From JBELHR01 sp049606855 (GTDB lineage: Bacteria; Bacteroidota; Bacteroidia; Flavobacteriales; Flavobacteriaceae): a stretch of 64,000 nt of DNA. The notes beneath the pieces were generated by a model. The model worked only from the letters and a program-made list of their open reading frames with translations. It was not told where the DNA came from and did no database searches. The translations under genes and the position numbers were made by a program. Location of the stretch: contig JBMYVY010000002.1 in NCBI GenBank assembly GCA_049606855.1, positions 62,001 through 126,000 of the forward strand. The letters are read 5' to 3'. Every line of letters starts with the position of its first letter. Position 1 is the stretch's first letter. Below, in pieces: positions 51,179-61,766 of this stretch.

Positions 51179-54100
51179 TTAGATTTTTTGAATTAACACT
51201 TGACTCTTTATTCCATCAAACTCAATTTCAGTACCGTTTCTTAGCTCGGTAACAAAATTCAATTCAGAGGTCAAAGTCTCATTTTTTATATAATCCAAAT
51301 TCGATTTAACCGCACGTTCTAATTCTTCTTCTATTTGTATGGTTAGTTGAATTTGGTCTACTACATCCAGTCCGGAATCTTTCCTCAAATTTTGCACTCG
51401 GTTGATTAATTCTCGTGCAAGTCCTTCTTCTTTCAATTCTGCTGTAATAGTAACATCTAGGGCCACTGTTAGTCCACCGTGATTAGCCACTAACCACCCT
51501 TCGATATCTTGAGAAGTTATCTCTACCTCCTCTATGGCTAAATCTACAAAATTTCCATTTATATCGACAGCAATTTTTCCGTCTTTTTCAATTTTATTTA
51601 TGTCTTCCTGACTAAACTTTTGAATAGCAGCATTTGCGAACCTCATATCCTTTCCGAATCGAGGTCCCAGAACTTTAAAATTAGGCTTTATCTGTTTTAC
51701 CAAAATACCTGATGCGTCATCGAGAAGTTCAATCTCTTTGACATTTACCTCAGATATTATCAAATCTTGAACTGCAAGGATATCTTCTCTATCTGTTTGG
51801 TCTAAAACAGGAATCATGACTCTTTGCAGTGGCTGCCTTACCTTGATCATCTCCTTCTTTCTCAAGGACAAAACCATAGAAGAAATCTTTTGAGCCTTTT
51901 GCATTTTACGCTCTAAATCTTTATCAATAGCCGCTAAATCAGCCTCTGGGAACTGCGCCAAATGAACAGAATCTTCACCTGTTTTGACCGTACCATTTAT
52001 CAAGTCCTTATATAAACTCTCTGCAAAGAAAGGAGCAATAGGTGCGGATAACTTAGCTACTTCAAGCATACAAGTATAAAGGGTTTGATAGGCAGATATT
52101 TTGTCTTGACCATAATCTCCTTTCCAAAATCTTCTTCGGCTCAAACGAACAAACCAATTGGATAAATTCTCTGTAACAAAATCTTGAATTGCTCTTGCTG
52201 CACGAGTTGGTTCATAATTTTCAAAGGATTGATCAACTTCAAGGATTAAACTATTCAATTCAGAAAGTATCCAACGGTCAATTTCTGGACGATCCTTTAA
52301 CTCAATATCCTCCTCTTTATAATCAAAACCATCTATGTTTGCATATAACGTGAAGAAACTATAGGTATTGTAAAGTGTTCCAAAAAACTTCCTTCTCACC
52401 TCATCAATTCCATCGACGTCAAATTTTAAATTATCCCAAGGGTTTGCATTTGAAATCATGTACCAACGTGTAGCATCAGGCCCGTATGTATCCATGGTTT
52501 CAAATGGATCAACTCCATTTCCTAGACGCTTAGACATCTTTTTACCAAACTTATCCAAAACCAATCCATTTGATACTACATTTTTATACGCAACAGAATC
52601 AAATACCATAGTTGCAATAGCGTGAAGGGTATAGAACCAACCTCTAGTTTGATCTACTCCCTCTGCAATGAAATCAGCTGGAAAAAATTTATGCTCATCG
52701 ATAAGCTCTTTGTTCTCAAACGGGTAATGCCATTGTGCATAGGGCATAGAACCTGAATCAAACCAAACATCAATTAAGTCTGCTTCTCTTTTCATCGGTT
52801 TTCCAGACTGTGAAACAAGGATAATTTGGTCTACTATGTTCTTATGTAAATCAATTTTATTATAATTCTCTTCAGACATATCACCAACTTGAAAATCTGC
52901 AAATGGATCTTCAGTCATTAATCCTGCCTCAATGGATTTATTTACTTCCGACTTTAATTCTTTTACTGAACCGACAATAATTTCTTCTTCACCGTCTTCA
53001 GTTCTCCAAATTGGCAAAGGAATCCCCCAATATCTTGAACGAGAAAGGTTCCAATCATTGGCATTTTTCAACCAGTTTCCAAACCTTCCTTCTCCAGTAG
53101 ATTTTGGTTTCCAATTAATAGTTTCGTTTAGCTCGAACATACGGTCTCTTTTATCCGTAACCTTAATAAACCAAGAGTCTAATGGATAATACAATACCGG
53201 CTTATCTGTTCTCCAACAATGTGGATAGGAGTGTTTGTATTTCTCAACTAAGAAGGCTTTGTTTTCCTCTTTTAATTGAATTGCTATTTCAACATCAACT
53301 GAACGATCAGGACGCTCATTCTCATTATAATATTCTGACTTTACATACTTCCCTCCTAAAGGCCCTAAGTTTTCCACAAACCTACCTTGTAGATCTACTA
53401 ATGGAACTGGATTGTCATGTTTATCCAATACTAACATAGGAGGTATTTCTGGGCTGGCTTGCTTAGAAACCAAAGCATCATCTGCTCCAAATGTTGGTGC
53501 TGTATGTACAATACCTGTACCGTCCTCAGTCGTCACAAAGTCTCCTGAAATAACTCTAAAAGCATTCTCTGCATTTTCATACGGACTTGCCCATGGCAAC
53601 AGCTGCTCATATCGAGACTCTAAAATATCTTGACCTTTGAACTCTTCTAAAATTAAAAAAGGAATCTTCTTATCTCCTTCCTTAAACTCATTTAAAGACT
53701 CAACATTTTCAACTTCAAAAAATTTCTTACCAAATTGCTTTCCAACCAAGGCTTTGGCCAAAATTACTTTTATGGGTTCAAAAGTATATTGATTAAAAGA
53801 TTGAACTAATACGTAATCAATTTTCTTCCCAACAGTTAAGGCGGTATTTGATGGCAGGGTCCACGGTGTAGTAGTCCATGCTAGGAAATGCACATCACCT
53901 TCTTGATGTTTTAAGATTTCCGGCAAACTATCTTTCACAGCTTTAAATTGCGCAACAATAGTCGTATCAGTTACATCTTGATAGGCGCCAGGCTGATTTA
54001 TTTCATGAGAACTCAAACCAGTTCCAGCTTTCGGCGAATAGGGCTGAATAGTATAGCCTTTATACAACAAATCCTTTTTGTATAAATCCGCCAACAACCA

Positions 54101-54595
54101 CCATACACTTTCCATATATTTTGGTTTATAGGTGATATAAGGGTCTTCCATATCCACCCAATAACCGATGCGTTCTGTTAGTTCATTCCAAACATCGGTA
54201 TATTTCATAACTGCTTTGCGGCAGGCATCATTATACTCTTCAATAGTAATTTTGGTTCCTATATCCTCCTTAGTAATTCCAAGTTCTTTTTCTACCCCCA
54301 ACTCAACAGGAAGTCCATGGGTATCCCATCCGGCCTTTCTTTTTACCTGAAAGCCCTTCATGGTTTTGTAACGAGGGAAAATATCTTTAATCGTTCTTCC
54401 AATAACATGGTGAATTCCAGGAAGCCCATTTGCTGAAGGTGGCCCTTCAAAAAACACATATGGCTTCGCTCCTTCACGACTGCTAATACTCTTTTCGAAA
54501 ATATTCTGATCCTTCCAAAACGCCCCTACCTCAGAAGCGATATTAGTCAGGCTTAAGCCTTTATATTCTCTAAATTTCTTACTCATTGTACTCAC
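51179..54595 (-). CDS. ileS: Isoleucyl-tRNA synthetase
   Basis: 1138 residues, a class I synthetase. The HIGH motif is GIHHVIGR near 61, the editing domain follows, KMSKR appears in KMSKRLGNGVDPF near 690, and the anticodon-binding domain covers the end. It charges tRNA-Ile. The length is that of the larger (eukaryote-like, IleS2-type) form. M4 is an alternative start. First gene of ileS-DksA-like. Confidence 0.96.
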   Translation of the reverse strand: MSTMSKKFREYKGLSLTNIASEVGAFWKDQNIFEKSISSREGAKPYVFFEGPPSANGLPGIHHVIGRTIKDIFPRYKTMKGFQVKRKAGWDTHGLPVELGVEKELGITKEDIGTKITIEEYNDACRKAVMKYTDVWNELTERIGYWVDMEDPYITYKPKYMESVWWLLADLYKKDLLYKGYTIQPYSPKAGTGLSSHEINQPGAYQDVTDTTIVAQFKAVKDSLPEILKHQEGDVHFLAWTTTPWTLPSNTALTVGKKIDYVLVQSFNQYTFEPIKVILAKALVGKQFGKKFFEVENVESLNEFKEGDKKIPFLILEEFKGQDILESRYEQLLPWASPYENAENAFRVISGDFVTTEDGTGIVHTAPTFGADDALVSKQASPEIPPMLVLDKHDNPVPLVDLQGRFVENLGPLGGKYVKSEYYNENERPDRSVDVEIAIQLKEENKAFLVEKYKHSYPHCWRTDKPVLYYPLDSWFIKVTDKRDRMFELNETINWKPKSTGEGRFGNWLKNANDWNLSRSRYWGIPLPIWRTEDGEEEIIVGSVKELKSEVNKSIEAGLMTEDPFADFQVGDMSEENYNKIDLHKNIVDQIILVSQSGKPMKREADLIDVWFDSGSMPYAQWHYPFENKELIDEHKFFPADFIAEGVDQTRGWFYTLHAIATMVFDSVAYKNVVSNGLVLDKFGKKMSKRLGNGVDPFETMDTYGPDATRWYMISNANPWDNLKFDVDGIDEVRRKFFGTLYNTYSFFTLYANIDGFDYKEEDIELKDRPEIDRWILSELNSLILEVDQSFENYEPTRAARAIQDFVTENLSNWFVRLSRRRFWKGDYGQDKISAYQTLYTCMLEVAKLSAPIAPFFAESLYKDLINGTVKTGEDSVHLAQFPEADLAAIDKDLERKMQKAQKISSMVLSLRKKEMIKVRQPLQRVMIPVLDQTDREDILAVQDLIISEVNVKEIELLDDASGILVKQIKPNFKVLGPRFGKDMRFANAAIQKFSQEDINKIEKDGKIAVDINGNFVDLAIEEVEITSQDIEGWLVANHGGLTVALDVTITAELKEEGLARELINRVQNLRKDSGLDVVDQIQLTIQIEEELERAVKSNLDYIKNETLTSELNFVTELRNGTEIEFDGIKSQVLIQKI

Positions 54596-54665
54596 GATTC
54601 GATTAAGCTGCGAAATTAAGTAATTTTTATAACTTTTTTAGACTAAAAAACTGTGGAAATAAGCT

Positions 54666-54697
54666 AAAAAAAACCTTTATCCGAAGACAAAGGTTTT
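54666..54697 (-). terminator. Terminator after the PorP/SprF gene
   Basis: Stem AAACCTTT / AAAGGTTT with 10-base loop, ending in a T run on the minus strand, 130 bases beyond the porP/sprF stop and upstream of ileS. The rest of the 230-base gap has nothing I can identify. Confidence 0.75.
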
Positions 54698-54825
54698 ATG
54701 AGTTAGTCATTAAGACGTTTCAATTAGTCTTAAAAGGGTTTGGAGGCAAAATCTTATTCAGATTCTAAATTTCTTCCCCAATATAAAAACATTTCACAAA
54801 TCAACAAGTATTTGTTAATAACTTC

Positions 54826-55722
54826 TTAAAAAAAGCGAGGCGAAGTAAACCGCTGTCTTTTACTCTGTAAATCAAAAAGCAAGAAGATTTCATGGGAAGT
54901 AGCATTTGTTCCCATTAAGTCTCCAATACCATAATCAAAAGCGTAGCCAATTCGAAGATTTTCCATAACCTTCATATTAAACATTGCTGAAATTGCTGAA
55001 TTATATCGATAAGAAACTCCTGTTTCAAAAGTCTCATACCACAATAAATTAGCATTTAAATCAAATGAAACTGGTTCATTCTCTGTGTATCGAATCAAAA
55101 AAGATGGTTTAATTTGTAAATATCGCTCGAGTGAATAGACATAACCCGCACTCAAATAATAGTGTCTATTAACAGAACTTATAGCATCGTCATTAATATC
55201 TTCATAGTTGAAAATTTGTGGTACAGATAAACTCACATAGATGGATCTATCTTGATAATACAAGCCAGCTCCTACATTCCAAAAGTTGCTGTTTTCAATG
55301 TTTTGGTAAGCAATATTGTTGGGGTCAAAGGCACTCGTATCGAAAAAATCTAATGTATTTCCTCCTTTCAACCCCACAGAAAGTGTCCCTGTATTATGGA
55401 TTTGTATACGATAAGATAAATCAACATAAATATCTTGTTGCGTAACAGGTCCATTAATATCTGAGATTAAACTCAGCCCCATTCCAAAATTTTCAAATAT
55501 TGGTACAGGCGTACTCGCTGCAAAACTTATTGTTTTCGGACTGTCATTAAATCCTACCCATTGAGCACGCGTAGTCAAGCCAAATTCTGCAGCATCAACA
55601 CTGCCCGCATAGGCAGGGTTGATAATATTCATATTATACATGTATTCAGTAAACAAGGGGTCTTGTTGTCCGTAAACACCAGTCGAAATCATCACTATTA
55701 ATAAAAAAACCAGTCGCCTCAT
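54826..55722 (-). CDS. PorP/SprF family type IX secretion outer membrane protein
   Basis: 298 residues from the ATG at 55722, 2 bases after the stop of the adhesin gene; an extension to 55746 would run into that gene. Signal peptide to VYGQ (about 18), then QDPLFTEYMYNMNIINPAYAGS, the PorP/SprF signature, and a C-terminal barrel with DLQSKRQRFTSPRFF at the end. These proteins occur next to type-B sorted proteins and help anchor or export them at the surface. No other T9SS gene is adjacent. Confidence 0.93.
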   Translation of the reverse strand: MRRLVFLLIVMISTGVYGQQDPLFTEYMYNMNIINPAYAGSVDAAEFGLTTRAQWVGFNDSPKTISFAASTPVPIFENFGMGLSLISDINGPVTQQDIYVDLSYRIQIHNTGTLSVGLKGGNTLDFFDTSAFDPNNIAYQNIENSNFWNVGAGLYYQDRSIYVSLSVPQIFNYEDINDDAISSVNRHYYLSAGYVYSLERYLQIKPSFLIRYTENEPVSFDLNANLLWYETFETGVSYRYNSAISAMFNMKVMENLRIGYAFDYGIGDLMGTNATSHEIFLLFDLQSKRQRFTSPRFF

Positions 55723-55724
55723 AG

Positions 55725-58700
55725 TTACCATTTTACAAAAATCCAATCCTTTTTAGGTTTCTTATTTCCTTTATTATATTCTAGAATGTAATAATAGGTC
55801 TCTTCTTGAACCTTTTGACCCTTTTTATCCCTACCGTTCCACCAAATTGGTTCTGTGTTTTTGTCTCCATTGTGTTTATAATGGAAAACTTCAGAGCCCC
55901 ATCTATTTACAATAGTAATTTCGAAATTCGGATATAGATTGGTTAATCCATCAATTTTAAAAGATTGATACTCCTCTTGAATTCCATCTGGAGCGATACC
56001 TTTCATAATATCCACTTGACAGCTGTCTGTATCCAAATAATTAGGGTACCCGTCATCATCACAATCATCATTTGATAAATCCCCATCTCCATTTGTATCC
56101 TCATCAATGGTCAATACTCTATCCCCATCATCATCAACGTCTCTGAAATTTGGTTCAAGATCTAATATTGCGTCAAAATTCAATATCATTCCTTCGGTAT
56201 CTTGAATAACAAATGGGTCTATATCTGGGTATATTATATTCCATGAGGTTCCAGGATCAAAATCTGGAATACCGTCAGAATTCCGATCTGCATTTTCTAT
56301 AAAATCTGCAACAGAGTCCTGGTCACTATCTAAATCTAATAAATCGTATATCCCATCTGAATCCGTATCAATCAAATCAGTCAGCCCTCCACTGAAAACT
56401 AAATCCACCCCGAATTCATCGTAAGTGCCACTATGCCCTTGAAAATTAATTTGTGCTTCAAATACATCTAAAATACCGTCATTATCGCTGTCCACATCCA
56501 AGGCATCATCGATTCCATCTCCATCACTATCTCTACCTTGCTCTATACTGTTTAAAACACCGTCATTATCGCTATCTAAATCATCATCTCCTGCAATTCC
56601 GTCGCCATCAATATCTTCAATAATTCCAATAAAAACTGTAGCCAAATCAAAATCACCATTACTATCAGTGATGCGGTAAACAAATTGATCTTCACCGTAA
56701 TAATCTAATGCTCCACTATATTCAAAATAATGAATTCCTGAGACTACAACTAAGGTTAAATCTCCATGAGAAGGTAAACTCTCAATGGAAATCGAATTAT
56801 CTATAGCCGGTCCATCAAGTCCATAATCATCGTTATCAAGAACCATCATTTCCATGCTACCGGCTTGAATAAGTTCATAATTATCATCTATAGCCAACGG
56901 AATAAAGTTCAATACCAATATGGATTCATCATCTTCTAAGTCTTCTAGATGATCCATCATGTTATTCGGAGAACTATCAATATCATCCTCTGAAACAGCT
57001 GTTAATTCAGCCCTGTTTTCATAGTTTAAACCAGCTCCCACAATTTGAGCTTGAAATGTTAATTCAACACTATCTATACCCAAACTAGCAAGGCCCCAAG
57101 TAATAGTAGTACCCGTTAATACGCCGGAATTACCTATACTCGATTCTATAACTTCCAAGCCTGTTGGCAAGTAGTTCGCTACTTCTATATTCGTCGCGTT
57201 ACTTGGTCCTTTATTTGTTACCGTCAAAGTATAATCTACAATAGATCCAACTACCAATCTACTTGAATAAGTCGTATCTTGAACAACCTCAATATCAATT
57301 AAGCTCTTTGCGATGTTATCTGTATCAATTTGAATATTGTTTGCCTCTAGAGGATCTGTATCAAGTACTTCAACCTGAGATGTGACATTAATTGGGCCTG
57401 GTCCCAAAATTCTTGCAAAAACAGAATATTCCTCCATTTGTGCAACTGACATCCCTTGGATAATCCAAGACACCGAATTCGAAGGCTCATCAAAAAGACC
57501 TTCCACAACAGAACTTTCATATTCTAAATTATCGTGGAGTGTTAGCAATACATCAACTTCCTCTGTAGTTGAGCTAGGTCCATTGTTTAAAACCTCTATC
57601 TTGATTTCAACCAAATCTCCTATGTAAAACTCACCTCCTCTATCAACAGTATTGACAAGTGTATGGCTAATTTGTATATCAGTTACCGGAATCGGAATAA
57701 TTTCAAGTTCAGCAAAATTATTTAACAATACGTCATCCATTTCAGATAGAAACCCTTGCAGCAAAATAGCATCGACAACATCTAAAATAGTGAACTTCAA
57801 TTCAAACAATTCTTCTTCCCCGGGATTCAAAACAGGAATGTCTAATTCTAATATTCCTGAATTAAATGAACCATTAGAAAGATCATAAAAAAATAAGTCC
57901 AAACCATCAGGAACAATTATCGTTGCCAATTGATCTCCCCCGAGAACTTGATCCCCTAAATTGGAAACCTTTACAAATACCGTAATTTCCTCTCCGACGT
58001 TGGCTCTGTTATCGCCATAAGAAGTGGGCTCCAAAATAAATTCAATAGACAGATCATTTACATCGGTATTAACAGCAGGCGTTCCTCCTGCACTACTTTC
58101 ATCATTGGCTAAATTTGTATCAAAAGTTTGATCAGAAACTATACTGGCTGTATTGATATAAGTTAAACTTCCATCTTGAATATTAATTTGGACTAGAAAG
58201 CTCACCGACGCACTTTCTCCAATACCTAATCCATCGGTTATTTCCCATTGAATTGTTCGTGTATTAGCATCATAAGATATTCCCGGACTCGATCCTCCTC
58301 CAAACAAAATTTCATATCCTGAAGGTAAAATATCCTCAACGATGATTGGTCCTGGAACCGCTACCCTGTTGTCATTCGTCAGATTTAACTGAAATGATAC
58401 AATATCACCTTCTTCAACAGGTGGTGCTGGATCAATCAAGGATTTATTCAAAGTTAAGTCATACAGTGGCCTAATATCTACCTCTAACTCGTCTGCGTTG
58501 TTTTCTGTAACAAAATCTACTTGATCTACAGTCGCAACACTAGACTGATTGGTAGCAACTCCAAGTTCAATTGCCTTAAAAACTACGGAGATTTCTAAAG
58601 CATCTCCCGAATTTAAGGAGCTTATTACCCAAGTAAGTTCATTATTATCTGAATCCAAACTCTCTATCGATGGACTTGCAGAAACAAACTCTAATGACTC

Positions 58701-59288
58701 GGGAAAGATGTCTTTTACTATGATATTGGTCGCATCATCTCCTCCTAAGTTTTCGACTGTCAGCTTATAGGTGAGGTTTTCATTAATTCCGCTAAAAGCA
58801 TCGGTATCTATAAAACCACCTGAATAATTTGTTTCAACCGATTTATTGATGCTCAAATCCGCTTGGTCCAAAACCACAACCAGCTCCTCAGCATGATACA
58901 AACCTTCAGAGTCATCTACTTCTATCAAAAATTCACCACTATTTACAATCGTATAATTAAATGAAGATTTAATTTGCATAATTCCCGGCTCAAGATCGAC
59001 AAACGTACCATTCAATTGAGCAGGGGGCGGAGTTAAATCTGAGCTATTTACCACAAAATTACTTGGGATGGTGCTTATAATTTCGAATACATCAATTGGA
59101 GTAGCTGTGTTATTAGTGGCGTAGATTTCAAATACAATACGATCACCTACAACAAAAGGTCTATTTAAATCACCATCGGCAAATTTAACTTCAATATCAA
59201 GACTTACATCCTGGCCATAGGCAAAACTCATACACATCAAAAAGAGTGCACCTAATATATTTCGGGCTTGGTGGTGAATGTTTTTCAA
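55725..59288 (-). CDS. Type IX-secreted surface protein with DUF11 repeats and gliding-type CTD
   Basis: 1187 residues with signal peptide (to about FAYG at 25). Five or more DUF11/Ig-like repeats, each with (N/D)xGxxxATNIxVxDxxP motifs, from 30 to 860. Then a short dystroglycan-like beta unit with EDQFVYRITDSNGDFDLATV. Next come thrombospondin type 3-like calcium repeats (DSDNDGVLNS, DSDGDGIDDALDVDSDNDGILD, at about 880-1080). The C-terminal type-B sorting domain (about 1100-1187) has NRWGSEVFHY, WNGRDKKGQ and TYYYILEY. It would be exported through SprA and held at the surface. Closest by function to SprB-type adhesins, but smaller. Confidence 0.92.
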   Translation of the reverse strand: MKNIHHQARNILGALFLMCMSFAYGQDVSLDIEVKFADGDLNRPFVVGDRIVFEIYATNNTATPIDVFEIISTIPSNFVVNSSDLTPPPAQLNGTFVDLEPGIMQIKSSFNYTIVNSGEFLIEVDDSEGLYHAEELVVVLDQADLSINKSVETNYSGGFIDTDAFSGINENLTYKLTVENLGGDDATNIIVKDIFPESLEFVSASPSIESLDSDNNELTWVISSLNSGDALEISVVFKAIELGVATNQSSVATVDQVDFVTENNADELEVDIRPLYDLTLNKSLIDPAPPVEEGDIVSFQLNLTNDNRVAVPGPIIVEDILPSGYEILFGGGSSPGISYDANTRTIQWEITDGLGIGESASVSFLVQINIQDGSLTYINTASIVSDQTFDTNLANDESSAGGTPAVNTDVNDLSIEFILEPTSYGDNRANVGEEITVFVKVSNLGDQVLGGDQLATIIVPDGLDLFFYDLSNGSFNSGILELDIPVLNPGEEELFELKFTILDVVDAILLQGFLSEMDDVLLNNFAELEIIPIPVTDIQISHTLVNTVDRGGEFYIGDLVEIKIEVLNNGPSSTTEEVDVLLTLHDNLEYESSVVEGLFDEPSNSVSWIIQGMSVAQMEEYSVFARILGPGPINVTSQVEVLDTDPLEANNIQIDTDNIAKSLIDIEVVQDTTYSSRLVVGSIVDYTLTVTNKGPSNATNIEVANYLPTGLEVIESSIGNSGVLTGTTITWGLASLGIDSVELTFQAQIVGAGLNYENRAELTAVSEDDIDSSPNNMMDHLEDLEDDESILVLNFIPLAIDDNYELIQAGSMEMMVLDNDDYGLDGPAIDNSISIESLPSHGDLTLVVVSGIHYFEYSGALDYYGEDQFVYRITDSNGDFDLATVFIGIIEDIDGDGIAGDDDLDSDNDGVLNSIEQGRDSDGDGIDDALDVDSDNDGILDVFEAQINFQGHSGTYDEFGVDLVFSGGLTDLIDTDSDGIYDLLDLDSDQDSVADFIENADRNSDGIPDFDPGTSWNIIYPDIDPFVIQDTEGMILNFDAILDLEPNFRDVDDDGDRVLTIDEDTNGDGDLSNDDCDDDGYPNYLDTDSCQVDIMKGIAPDGIQEEYQSFKIDGLTNLYPNFEITIVNRWGSEVFHYKHNGDKNTEPIWWNGRDKKGQKVQEETYYYILEYNKGNKKPKKDWIFVKW

Positions 59289-59307
59289 ACTAGGGGTATC
59301 TTAACTT

Positions 59308-60879
59308 TTATTGTTCTGACTTTACGATTACAAATTCACTTCTTCTATTTTCAGCGTGCTCTTCCTCACTGCACTCAACATTATCCGAGCATTTGTTTAA
59401 TAATTCTTGTTCTCCATATCCCTTGGCAGAAATTCTAGATCCCTCAATTCCATTTTCAATGATAAAATCACGAGTTCGCTTGGCTCTTCTATCTGATAAC
59501 CATAAATTATAAGCAGCCTCTGCACTTGAATCAGTATGAGAACCAATGGCAATTTCCATACCCGGATATTTTTGCATGGTTTCCACAACTTTCAAAAGCT
59601 CAGTCATTGCATCCTTGGTCAAATATGAACTGTTTATTTCAAAAAATATTGTATTCAGATTTAGTTGTTCCTTTTCATTTTTGACAATCACCTCCTTTTC
59701 AAGTGATAGGTTGTAAATATTAACCTCATTCGATAAATCCGAAGTATTGACAAGTTTTTCAGCACGATAATATTCAAAATGATTCACCATGACCGAATAA
59801 TTTGAATTACAATCTACCACAAAATTATAATTCCCCTGAAGGTCGGTTACAGTACTTTGAAGTGCATTCCCAAAATCATCTAATAAAATTACAGATACAT
59901 CAGATAGAGCTTCCATATTATCTTGATCCAAAACTTGGCCTTCGACCAATTGTTGACATTTAAAATCCAACAATTGAGTTTGCCTAAAGGAATAAATATC
60001 ATCCCCTCCTTTTCCACCAGCACGATTTGAAGAAAAATATCCTGTATTAGAAGCAGATTTAATGATAAATGAAAAATCGTCCTCCTTACTGTTGATTGGG
60101 TAATCCAAACTTACAGGTTCCGAATAGTAGTTCGAGATTTGTTTGGAGGCATATATATCAAGACCTCCCATTCCTCCTGGACGATCAGATGAAAAATACA
60201 ATACTAAATTATCCCCAAAATAAGGAAAAGACTCTCTGTGCTGAGAATTGACCATTGATCCCAAATTAATCATTGGACCGTAACTCCCGTCTTCATTTAT
60301 TTCAATTTTGTAAATATCAGTATCTCCAAAGGAATCCGGTCTATTAGAAGAAACATAAAGCGTTTTACCATCTGGGCTCAAAGCTGGATGAGCTACAGAA
60401 TAATTATCACTATTAAAGGGAAGATCAATCATTTCACTCCATTCTCCAGACGCATCTTTTTCAAACTTGTATACTTTTAGATTAACCGTTCCTTCAGCTC
60501 CTTCAACAAATCGTCCATTTCTCTGGTTACTCTGAGTAATATAAACTACATCCAAGCCTTTTGAAAAAACCAAATTTGATTCGTGAAAGCTGGATAAAAA
60601 CGAGGGCTTGAAACGTCTTACGTCTTCCAAGGAAATACTATCTTTTACGCGACCTTTGTAAAGGTTGTAAAATACATTTTGATTTTTAGGATTTACCCAA
60701 GAAGTCATACCTCTTCCTTTAGTTGAAGAAAATACCAGATCACTTTCTCCGAAATAGGCAGCACCAAAATTAGAATAAGAATCATTAACATTGAGATTTT
60801 CAACCTCAAAATTAGGCAGGTTTTGACCATAACCAATAGTGGTTATTAAAAAGACAATTATGGGGTAGATATACTTCAT
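59308..60879 (-). CDS. OmpA family protein with PD40/TolB-like propeller
   Basis: 523 residues from ATG 60879 (signal MKYIYPIIVFLITTIGYGQ); a longer frame to 60915 has no signal character. Repeats HPALSPDGKTLYVSSNRPDSFGDTDIYKI and YFSSDRPGGMGGLDIYAS are PD40 blades (about 30-310). A carboxypeptidase-regulatory-like beta domain follows (about 320-390, EGQVLDQDNMEALSDVSVIL). The C-terminal OmpA domain (about 420-523) binds peptidoglycan (IGSHTDSSAEAAYNLWLSDRRAKRTRDFI). In this setting such proteins anchor type IX adhesin modules to the wall. 20 bases before the adhesin gene, same operon. Confidence 0.93.
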   Translation of the reverse strand: MKYIYPIIVFLITTIGYGQNLPNFEVENLNVNDSYSNFGAAYFGESDLVFSSTKGRGMTSWVNPKNQNVFYNLYKGRVKDSISLEDVRRFKPSFLSSFHESNLVFSKGLDVVYITQSNQRNGRFVEGAEGTVNLKVYKFEKDASGEWSEMIDLPFNSDNYSVAHPALSPDGKTLYVSSNRPDSFGDTDIYKIEINEDGSYGPMINLGSMVNSQHRESFPYFGDNLVLYFSSDRPGGMGGLDIYASKQISNYYSEPVSLDYPINSKEDDFSFIIKSASNTGYFSSNRAGGKGGDDIYSFRQTQLLDFKCQQLVEGQVLDQDNMEALSDVSVILLDDFGNALQSTVTDLQGNYNFVVDCNSNYSVMVNHFEYYRAEKLVNTSDLSNEVNIYNLSLEKEVIVKNEKEQLNLNTIFFEINSSYLTKDAMTELLKVVETMQKYPGMEIAIGSHTDSSAEAAYNLWLSDRRAKRTRDFIIENGIEGSRISAKGYGEQELLNKCSDNVECSEEEHAENRRSEFVIVKSEQ

Positions 60880-60946
60880 AGGGGTAACTATTAAGTCCTT
60901 GAACTCTTTGGTCAATAGGCTAATATAGCAAATAAATTATTAAATT

Positions 60947-61690
60947 TTAAATTCCACGTTGTTTGCATATTTGTTCATAGGCCTGCTGAACGGCAATAAA
61001 TTTTTTCTCAGCACCTTCTCGATGTGCTTCACCCATTCCTTGAAGTTTATCAGGATGATATTTCTTTACCATTTTTCGGTAGGCCCTTTTAAGCTCTTGG
61101 TCACTGACATTCTTGTCAATTTCAAGTATCGTGTAAGCGGAATCTGTTTGTTTAACAAACATCGATTTGATACTATCAAAATCTACAGCGCTTATGTACA
61201 GATAGTTAGCTATGGTATGGATACTTCTTATTTCATTTTCATCAATTAGACCATCACTCTTTGCTATACCGAATAAAAAATGAATCAATTGTAATCGTGT
61301 AGCATGATTGAGATGATGTCGGATTTGATTACAAACCTCAGCGGTAGAAATTTTCTTTGATTTAATAATTTCCTTGAATAATCGAAATGCTGCATTGGCT
61401 TTTTCCTTTCCATACATTTCAACAAAATATTTTCTTACAAAGTCTAACTCTCTTTGATCAACACGCCCATCAGACTTAATAACAATACTAGACAGTATTA
61501 AAAGTGAAATCTCAAAATCACCGGGTTGTGAAGGTCCTGAAGTATATGCTCTATTGGTTTTGAACGATTCAATATCACTTTTAGAAAAAACATCGATCAT
61601 ATTACCTAAAGCAAAGCCTAAAATTGCACCAATTGGACCGCCAAAAGAAAATCCTAATCCTGCTCCCAACCACTTTGTAAAGTTCTTCAT
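60947..61690 (-). CDS. DjlA-like protein (TerB domain plus J domain)
   Basis: 247 residues. N-terminal glycine-rich hydrophobic segment (GAGLGFSFGGPIGAILGFALG) as membrane-anchor helix; TerB-like helical domain (about 55-175, VIKSDGRVDQRELDFVRKYF and GIAKSDGLIDENEI); J domain at the C terminus (about 183-245) with HPD in YHPDKLQG, which stimulates DnaK. DjlA-type co-chaperones work with DnaK at the membrane. It stands alone and its promoter faces the bacilliredoxin promoter. Confidence 0.92.
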   Translation of the reverse strand: MKNFTKWLGAGLGFSFGGPIGAILGFALGNMIDVFSKSDIESFKTNRAYTSGPSQPGDFEISLLILSSIVIKSDGRVDQRELDFVRKYFVEMYGKEKANAAFRLFKEIIKSKKISTAEVCNQIRHHLNHATRLQLIHFLFGIAKSDGLIDENEIRSIHTIANYLYISAVDFDSIKSMFVKQTDSAYTILEIDKNVSDQELKRAYRKMVKKYHPDKLQGMGEAHREGAEKKFIAVQQAYEQICKQRGI

Positions 61691-61710
61691 ACTAGGAAAA
61701 TAATTTGGTT

Positions 61711-61718
61711 CAAATATA
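61711..61718 (-). promoter_or_regulatory. -7 element of the DjlA-like gene
   Basis: The complement reads TATATTTG, perfect for the -7 consensus, 20 bases from the gene start. No clear -33 partner. Confidence 0.6.
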
Positions 61719-61766
61719 GCATAAACTTTAACTATTGTATCATAAATTATTTTTTTTCAAAGACCC

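Noticed and set aside
56000..56650. Tandem-looking GAT/TCA-rich DNA in the adhesin gene
   Set aside because: It encodes thrombospondin-like Asp-rich calcium repeats; the DNA copies diverge and there is no CRISPR-like repeat-spacer structure.
57382..57888. Plus-strand frames within the DUF11 adhesin
   Set aside because: Antisense of repeat-rich coding sequence without start signals.
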